DNA from: Clostridia bacterium
GTDB lineage: Bacteria; Bacillota; Clostridia; Christensenellales; Borkfalkiaceae
Assembly (NCBI GenBank): GCA_900767195.1
Contig: CAAFYG010000042.1
Span: 1 to 27,480, forward strand
Direction: 5' to 3'
Length of the DNA: 27,480 nt
The notes beneath the pieces were generated by a model. The model saw only the letters and a list, made by a program, of their open reading frames with translations. It was not told the origin of the DNA and did no database searches. Made by a program: the position numbers and the translations under genes. Below are positions 21,838 to 27,480 of the stretch, one piece after another; the first letter of the stretch is position 1; the number at the start of each line of letters is the position of its first letter.

Positions 21838-24816
21838 ATGAAGAAAAAGCATAAAAAATTTTTAATACCGGCTTTGGCTGCCGCGCTTACGATCAGCGCG
21901 GGAACGGCGATTGCGCTTGCGGGCGGCGGAAGGCTCGGCGAAGCGATTCTTTCGGCGCGTCAAAGCGGCGCAAACGGCGAAATCGTCGGCGGGGCGCAGA
22001 GCGAAACGCAGTCCGGCTTTATTCCGGTAGCTTCGCTGTTTTCGGTGGAAAGCGGCGTGAGCGTGAAAAGCAATCAGACAACGCCTTCGTATGTGGAAGA
22101 AGCGAGAAACGGCGTTGCCGTGCGCTCGAAAAACGCGAAAAAAGTGAAATACGAAAAGCCGATCGACATTTCGGACAACACGAAAGAAGATCTGCTTTTC
22201 GAAATGCAGATTACGCCCGAAGAGAGCGGCAGCGTTGAATTGAAGCAGTTTCTCATCCGCTTCGAAGACTGGAACAACCCCGGCTGCTACTTCGAAATTT
22301 CGCTCGTCAATTACCCGTGGGGGCAGAGCGGACTCGGTGTGGTATCGGTGAAAACGAACACCGTTTCTCAGTATCGCGGCACTTCATATAAAATCGTTTC
22401 GAAAAAGGACGGCGACAAAGTAAATTACGAAGTATCTTCTTCAAACACCACCGACGCGCAGCACGGCACAACGCCCGAATGTGCGTTCGACGGGCGCAAC
22501 GCCATCAACAATCATTCGGTATCGAACACGGTGAAATTCTACTACGACAACGCGGAAAAAGCAGTGTACGTGGGTAACGTGTATGATTGGTCGGGCGCGC
22601 TCGCCGAAAAAGGGTACAGCGAAAACGGCAGAATCAAAGTGCTGGACATGGATCTGCAAGCGGACATGGGATCTACGAAAAGCGCGATCTGGGAAGGGTT
22701 TGAAGGCGATTTCGCGCGGCTTTCGGTGGAAACCGCCGAGATGGAAGCGGATTTCGCGAATTATATGATTCTCACGATCGATAATCAGACGATGGCGGGA
22801 AGCATTGTAAAAGATACCGCGCCGCCGAAAATCGAAGTGGATATCGACGAAGAAAATATTCCTTACGGCGTGGCGGGGCAGGCGTTTTATTTCGCCGACG
22901 CGTACTGTTACGACGAGATGTACGAAAACAACACTTCGATTGTAAAGAAAGTATATTCCGGCGGCGAAGAAATCGGGTGTTCCGATCGCGGCTTTATCCC
23001 CACGCGCACCGGGAAGTACACGATCGAGTATCTCGGCTTCGACTACGTGGGCAATTGCGCAAAAAAAACGGTGGAAATCGAAGTACTCGCGGCGGCGAAA
23101 CCGGTTTCGATCGTTTTTGACGAACAAAGCGTGGCAGACGGGGCGATCCGGCTGGATAAAACCCGCCCTGCGAGCGCGGATCTCTTTGCGAAAACGAAAT
23201 TGCCCGAAGCCGCGGCAACCGGCGTCTCCGGTACGGCGGAAAAAGAAATTTCCGTGAAATTCGGCGGCGAATACGTAAGTGTGGAAGACGGCGCGTTTAT
23301 ACCGTTTGCCGAAGGCATATACACGGCGACGTATAAGTTTTCGGACGCTTTGAAAAACGTGTATCTTTTCGATTACGAAATCGAAGTTTCGTTTACGGGA
23401 AAAGCGGTTTTAAAGCCCGTGGCTCTCGAAAAATACATGCTTGACGGCAGCAGATACAAACTGCCGGCGGTGAGCTATTCGCTTGCAAACCGTTATGGCG
23501 AAAAGATCGATACGGCGGAAACGTATATTAAAATCTGCAATAAAGATACGGGCGAAACGCTTAAAGAATACGGCGGCGGAAGCGACGAGCTGTTTATTCC
23601 GGAAAGGGCGCGGGGCGAACGCGTAGAAATCGTTTACGGCGCGCAATACGACGGGCAGATTTCCGAAGCGAAATACGACGTGACGATTCTGAAAAGCGAG
23701 TGTCTTGCCGACAGGTTTGTTGCCGACGAAGGCGTAACGCGCACGATCGAAGACTACGCGCTGAAATATTCCGCGACGGAAGACAAGAAAGGGTTTTCGT
23801 TTGTAAACCGCGTGCTGCTCGACGAATTGAGCCTGCGCTTTGCTATTCCCGCGGCGGAAAATAATTTCGAAAAACTGAATATTTACGTCAATTCGTTCGA
23901 AGCGAAGAACGAGAGCGTGAAGCTCACGCTTTTAAAAAACCCCGATGAAACGGCGATGGTTACGAACGTATACGCGAACGGGGCGTATCTCGGGCAATGC
24001 CGCGGCAACTTCCACGAAACCGCGCCGATGGACTTTGTGCTGAGTTTCGACGGCACGAGAGTGTACGACAGCAACGACGATCTGATCGGCAGACTTTCCG
24101 GTACGCAAAGCGGCAAGCCGCTCGCGGGGTTTACGGGTCGGTACGTAGAAATCCGTTTCGAATTTGAAGGCGTTACGGGCGCGGCGGCGATTTCTTTCAC
24201 GTATATCAACAATCAGATGACGGGCGATTTTTCGAATAACGCCGATTATATGTCGCCGGGGATTTACGCGGACGGCGAGATCGGCACGAAGCTCGGCCTT
24301 GGCGGTCGGTTGACGATTCCCCGCGTGTACGTATACGACGTATTCGATTCTCTGCCCGAAATCACGGTGGAAATCACGGACGAAAACGGCGGCGTGTGCT
24401 TTGAAAAGAAATTTTTGTTCGGCGAAACGGAAGAAATCGTGTATGCGTTTGCCGCTTACGGCGAATACATGCTGAATATTACCGCGAAAGACGCTTCGGG
24501 CAACGCCTACACGTATATGGGCGGCATTGCCGTGAGCGTAACGTACAATGTGAAGCCGATTATTCATATCGCGGGTGAAATCAGGAGCGAAGCGCGGGTG
24601 AACGAGCGGGTGGAATTGCCCGAAATCACCGTGTACGATATTAAGGACGGCGTGATCGGCTACGACGCTTACGTGTGCGCGCCGGACGGATCGCTTACGA
24701 AGATCGAAAAGGCGTTTATTCCCGTTTCGAAAGGGGTGTATTCGATTTTTATCAGCGCGATGAATTCGAGCGGTAACGTAGCCGTCAGCGAAACGTTTGT
24801 TATCAGGGTGTATTAA
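21838..24816 (+). CDS. Large secreted multidomain protein with Ig-like and lectin-like modules
   Basis: This 992-residue protein has a signal peptide (KFLIPALAAALTISAGTAIALA) without a lipobox and no LPxTG or other C-terminal anchor. A beta-rich lectin-like region (about 50-325) is followed by three Ig-like domains (about 330-610), a second lectin-like region (about 615-800) and two more Ig-like domains to the end. Four Ig-like units share the signature FIPxxxGxY or a variant, at Phe386, Phe487, Phe586 and Phe960. No catalytic motif is seen. Its place right after the permeases suggests that it binds a polysaccharide at the cell surface. AAAGGAGG lies before the ATG. The domain limits are estimates, and I do not recognise a named family for the full length. 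Confidence 0.8.
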   Translation: MKKKHKKFLIPALAAALTISAGTAIALAGGGRLGEAILSARQSGANGEIVGGAQSETQSGFIPVASLFSVESGVSVKSNQTTPSYVEEARNGVAVRSKNAKKVKYEKPIDISDNTKEDLLFEMQITPEESGSVELKQFLIRFEDWNNPGCYFEISLVNYPWGQSGLGVVSVKTNTVSQYRGTSYKIVSKKDGDKVNYEVSSSNTTDAQHGTTPECAFDGRNAINNHSVSNTVKFYYDNAEKAVYVGNVYDWSGALAEKGYSENGRIKVLDMDLQADMGSTKSAIWEGFEGDFARLSVETAEMEADFANYMILTIDNQTMAGSIVKDTAPPKIEVDIDEENIPYGVAGQAFYFADAYCYDEMYENNTSIVKKVYSGGEEIGCSDRGFIPTRTGKYTIEYLGFDYVGNCAKKTVEIEVLAAAKPVSIVFDEQSVADGAIRLDKTRPASADLFAKTKLPEAAATGVSGTAEKEISVKFGGEYVSVEDGAFIPFAEGIYTATYKFSDALKNVYLFDYEIEVSFTGKAVLKPVALEKYMLDGSRYKLPAVSYSLANRYGEKIDTAETYIKICNKDTGETLKEYGGGSDELFIPERARGERVEIVYGAQYDGQISEAKYDVTILKSECLADRFVADEGVTRTIEDYALKYSATEDKKGFSFVNRVLLDELSLRFAIPAAENNFEKLNIYVNSFEAKNESVKLTLLKNPDETAMVTNVYANGAYLGQCRGNFHETAPMDFVLSFDGTRVYDSNDDLIGRLSGTQSGKPLAGFTGRYVEIRFEFEGVTGAAAISFTYINNQMTGDFSNNADYMSPGIYADGEIGTKLGLGGRLTIPRVYVYDVFDSLPEITVEITDENGGVCFEKKFLFGETEEIVYAFAAYGEYMLNITAKDASGNAYTYMGGIAVSVTYNVKPIIHIAGEIRSEARVNERVELPEITVYDIKDGVIGYDAYVCAPDGSLTKIEKAFIPVSKGVYSIFISAMNSSGNVAVSETFVIRVY

Positions 24817-24829
24817 GGGGGGCGTGAAC

Positions 24830-27193
24830 ATGAAAAAGAGATTGCTGTTTCTTGGCGCGGCTTGCGCGCTGGCGATCGGCGTATTTGCGTTCGGCGGCTG
24901 CAAGAAAAAGCCGGAGAACGGAAACGAGAGCGTGAAAATCACCGAAGAAGTGGAAAATCAGCTGACGAAGCTTTTAAATCTTCGCGTGGAAGAAGAAAAT
25001 CTTTGCTGGAACAACGTAGTGAACGCCACGGGGTACACCCTGTATATCAACGGCGAGCAAGCGCGCGAATATGCCGCGGGCGATACGCTTTCTTACGAGT
25101 ACGACAAATCGGAAAACGATTACACCGCGAAATTGACGGTGCGGGGCGAAAAACTAACGAATTTTTCCGTTTCGGTGCAGTACAGCGTGAAACGCGCCGA
25201 AATAGAAGCGCCCGAAGTTTTCGCAAATTCCGTGCGGTTTGCGGCGCAGCCCGGCAAAATTTATTTTCGGATTGCGCCCGCTACGGAATGGAAAGAAATC
25301 AACGAAAGCAATTATATCAATTTCGGCGGCATGGAAAAGGGCAGCGTTGTAGAATACGAGTACTACGTGCAGGGAACGGGGTATGATAAGGCGACGCGCA
25401 CGTATTATACCGACGGCGCGGTGCGGAAAAATTCTTTGAAAATCAGGCGGCAGCTGCAAAATCTTACGCTTTCGGCGAAAGAAAACCGGATCGAATGGGA
25501 AAAAATCGACGGCGCGGCTTCGTACACCGTGATTGCGGACGGCGAAAGCACAATCACGCAGCTGAATTTCGTTTCGTTCAACGAAGCCGAAGGCAGCCAC
25601 GCGGTGTGTGTGTACGCCAACCCGCAGGATGAAGAAAATTTTGCCCCTTCCGATCGGGCGCGCTTTGATTATCGCACGAAAAAGCAGAGCGTGGAAACAT
25701 TTACGGTGGGCGAAAACGCGGTGATTTTCGATGAAAAAATGCTCGGCGTGCTGCAATATAAAAACGGCGGCGAGTGGCAGAAAGCCGTTTCCGCCATGCT
25801 GAATAAAGAAAATTTATCGGTGAAATACGCGGGGTATTACGATGAAAAATCGGGCGTTTACCACCTTGAAAGCAAGCCGCTCGCCTTTAAAAAAGGCGGT
25901 AAATTGCAGGTTTCTTTCGATAGAGAAGGGTATCTGAATATCGAAAACGGCGGCAAGAGCGTGGAATTCAAGCTGTACGGTACGGACGAAGACGAGCCGG
26001 GCGGCTACCGCGTCACCGCGGAATCGCAGTACTATATCGGAAACTGCGAAGCCGGCAGAACGTACATATTCGAGAGTAAGTTTTTAAATCGCACGGCGCG
26101 CGGCGAAGCCGAAGATACGTACAGCGAGTACGAAGCGGATCGGCTTGAATTTTACGCCTTGCCCGCGCCCGATGTGAAAATTCGTAACGGCAAAGTGGTG
26201 TGGACGATCGACGAGTGCGCGGAAAAATACGTTTACGGCACGGAAGAAGGGCAACTGAGCGGCGAAACGATGCAGTATTTCGCGGCGGACGAAGCGGCGG
26301 AAAGATACTATATGCAGGCAATCGGCAGCAACGAAAATCACGTGCTGAACAGCGCGGTTTCTTCTGCGGACGCCACGAAATGGGCGTTGACGTTCGAGCA
26401 GCTCGAAGAAGGCTATCTTTTCGGCAACGCGAGAAACGTGAAGGGCGCGGCTACGGGCAGTTCTTCGATTTCAGCGGAATACGACGAAGCGAAAAACGCC
26501 ATGAAAATCACGCCGAAAGCAGCCAACAAAGAAGTATCGATCGCCGTGGACGGCGTCACCTTGAATAAAGGCGATAAGCTGATCGTAAGCGCGCTTAGTA
26601 CGATCAACGTCGGCTTCCGGGTAAACGGAAAGTGGAAAATGACTTTACAGGACAAAAACGGTACGGATTTCAAGGAATACGCATGGGAAGTTCCCGAAAA
26701 AATCACCGTCACGGAAATGGGAATTATGCCGTACACGAAATTCGGCGAATTGTATGTGCGTTCGGTGCGGATTCTCGCGCAGACGAAAATTTCCGTTTCG
26801 CAGTTAGAGCAGGGCTTCGCGTTCGATAGTCCGGCGAAAGTGTTCGGCAGAACGGTTTGCGATAAGGGCGTTGAAGCGAGCTACGACGCGGAAAAGAACG
26901 CAATGAAAATCACGCTGACGGGAACGCAAAATCTTACAGCGGCGATCAGCGTTGAAGCGTTTACTCTGAATAAAGGCGATAAAATCGTGATCTGCGCATT
27001 GAGCAATATCAACACAGGGTTGCTTTTGAACGGAAAATACGCAATGACGGTGCAAGAAAAAGACGGCACGGATTTTAAAGAATACGTTTACACGGCAACG
27101 GAAGAGACGGCTGTAAGCGATATTAGTCTTAAGATGTATGCAAAGCTCGGCGAGTTGTACGTGCAATCCGTTAAGATCGTGCGCGCCGCGTAA
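24830..27193 (+). CDS. Surface lipoprotein with FN3-like domains and a duplicated C-terminal module
   Basis: This 787-residue lipoprotein has signal peptide KKRLLFLGAACALAIGVFAF and lipobox FGGC (Cys24). Several fibronectin III-like segments follow (for example LRVEEENLCWNNVVNATGYT, and RIEWEKIDGAASYTVIADGE). The C-terminal third is two tandem copies of a roughly 130-residue module (about 519-653 and 654-787). Both copies share YDxxKNAMKIT, LNKGDK, NGKxxMT and FGELYV or LGELYV. The module is probably a carbohydrate-binding beta-sandwich; that is inference. It follows the 992-residue protein by 13 bp with a GGGGGGCG-type ribosome binding site. An upstream in-frame TTG at 24797 lies inside the previous gene and would spoil the signal peptide. 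No enzymatic motif is seen. Confidence 0.85.
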   Translation: MKKRLLFLGAACALAIGVFAFGGCKKKPENGNESVKITEEVENQLTKLLNLRVEEENLCWNNVVNATGYTLYINGEQAREYAAGDTLSYEYDKSENDYTAKLTVRGEKLTNFSVSVQYSVKRAEIEAPEVFANSVRFAAQPGKIYFRIAPATEWKEINESNYINFGGMEKGSVVEYEYYVQGTGYDKATRTYYTDGAVRKNSLKIRRQLQNLTLSAKENRIEWEKIDGAASYTVIADGESTITQLNFVSFNEAEGSHAVCVYANPQDEENFAPSDRARFDYRTKKQSVETFTVGENAVIFDEKMLGVLQYKNGGEWQKAVSAMLNKENLSVKYAGYYDEKSGVYHLESKPLAFKKGGKLQVSFDREGYLNIENGGKSVEFKLYGTDEDEPGGYRVTAESQYYIGNCEAGRTYIFESKFLNRTARGEAEDTYSEYEADRLEFYALPAPDVKIRNGKVVWTIDECAEKYVYGTEEGQLSGETMQYFAADEAAERYYMQAIGSNENHVLNSAVSSADATKWALTFEQLEEGYLFGNARNVKGAATGSSSISAEYDEAKNAMKITPKAANKEVSIAVDGVTLNKGDKLIVSALSTINVGFRVNGKWKMTLQDKNGTDFKEYAWEVPEKITVTEMGIMPYTKFGELYVRSVRILAQTKISVSQLEQGFAFDSPAKVFGRTVCDKGVEASYDAEKNAMKITLTGTQNLTAAISVEAFTLNKGDKIVICALSNINTGLLLNGKYAMTVQEKDGTDFKEYVYTATEETAVSDISLKMYAKLGELYVQSVKIVRAA

Positions 27194-27196
27194 AGA

Positions 27197-27208
27197 GCCG
27201 CGCGCGGC
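27197..27208. other. Intergenic GC palindrome
   Basis: GCCGCGCGCGGC is a perfect 12-bp palindrome just after the lipoprotein stop. It lacks a T-run, so it is more likely an RNA-stabilising hairpin between operon genes, or chance, than a terminator. Confidence 0.3.
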
Positions 27209-27241
27209 AAGGGAAAAATGAGAACAGGGAAGGACGAGAAT

Positions 27242-27480
27242 ATGCGAAAAACAAAAATAATCAGTTTGATATTATCGGCGGCAACGCTTTGCGGCTGCAT
27301 GAGCGCGTGCAAAAAGAAACCGCAGGAAGAAACCGGTTCGGCAACGGAAATCAAAGCGGACGAAGTTTCTGCCGCTTACGAAGCGGAAAACACGAATTAT
27401 AAGCTTGTGGAAAACGGCGCGAGCGAATACGTGATCGTGTACCCCGCGGAAAACGGCGTGGAACAATGCAAGGAAGCTTC
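27242..27480 (+). CDS. Lipoprotein, start only, possibly a glycan-active DUF4838/GH67-N-like protein
   Basis: The first 79 residues of a gene that runs off the window. It starts with a lipoprotein signal peptide (KTKIISLILSAATLCGC), with Cys19, or Cys23 in MSAC, as the lipidated residue, then a charged linker. The stretch YKLVENGASEYVIVYP followed by ENGVEQCKEA resembles the N-terminal beta-strand and helix found before GH67-like and DUF4838 glycan-active domains, which would fit this operon. That assignment rests on a short stretch and is tentative. AAGGACG lies 7 bp before the ATG. It is co-directional with the preceding surface lipoprotein and probably in the same operon. Confidence 0.7.
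   Translation, partial: MRKTKIISLILSAATLCGCMSACKKKPQEETGSATEIKADEVSAAYEAENTNYKLVENGASEYVIVYPAENGVEQCKEA

Overview
The window looks like chromosomal DNA of a Gram-positive anaerobe, probably an uncultured gut-type member of the Clostridia (Bacillota). The reasons are AAGGAG-type ribosome binding sites, housekeeping-sigma promoters with 16-17 bp spacers, lipoprotein signal peptides, a MurR/RpiR regulator, a CUT1 sugar ABC transporter without its own ATPase, and an anaerobic-style flavin/Fe-S/ETF electron-transfer set. The taxonomic call is inference. No mobile element, CRISPR array, rRNA or tRNA was recognised.

Layout. 1-201: the 3' end of an unidentified gene with an in-frame stop near the window edge, possibly frameshifted. 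516-2909: a family 2 glycoside hydrolase with its own promoter. 3196-4029 (-): a MurR/RpiR-type regulator. It faces, across a 212-bp intergenic region, a ten-gene operon that runs from 4242 to 15219 and ends at a strong bidirectional terminator. The operon encodes a GlcD/AGPS-like FAD dehydrogenase, a GlcF-like Fe-S protein, an IolB-type isomerase, a DUF4867 protein, an FGGY sugar kinase, a single-chain ETF (beta-alpha fusion), an AEC transporter, a fucose/arabinose-isomerase-family protein, a class II aldolase and a PfkB kinase. Two matching 15-bp palindromes sit on the two divergent promoters and are probable regulator sites.

15286-17802 (-): a GH94-type glycoside phosphorylase, convergent with the operon. 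17803-18218: a long divergent regulatory region carrying both promoters and four exact-period 21-bp repeats, with A/T tracts in helical phase (predicted curved DNA). 18219-27480: a second operon on the + strand with a sugar-binding lipoprotein, two permeases, a 992-residue secreted multidomain protein, a 787-residue lipoprotein ending in two tandem copies of a C-terminal module, and the start of another lipoprotein that runs off the window.

How it may work together (inference). Surface proteins and the ABC transporter capture and import an oligosaccharide or glycoside; the GH2 and GH94 enzymes split it. The ten-gene operon then isomerises, phosphorylates and cleaves the released sugar or sugar acid to triose-level products. 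A flavin dehydrogenase oxidises one intermediate and passes electrons to the fused ETF. The enzyme set matches no complete textbook pathway: it has counterparts of IolB, IolC and IolJ but no IolG/IolE/IolD, and it adds a sugar isomerase, an FGGY kinase and an ETF-linked oxidation. This operon is the best candidate for an undescribed system. Its most unusual part is a GlcF-like subunit that has lost the cysteines of both CCG domains.
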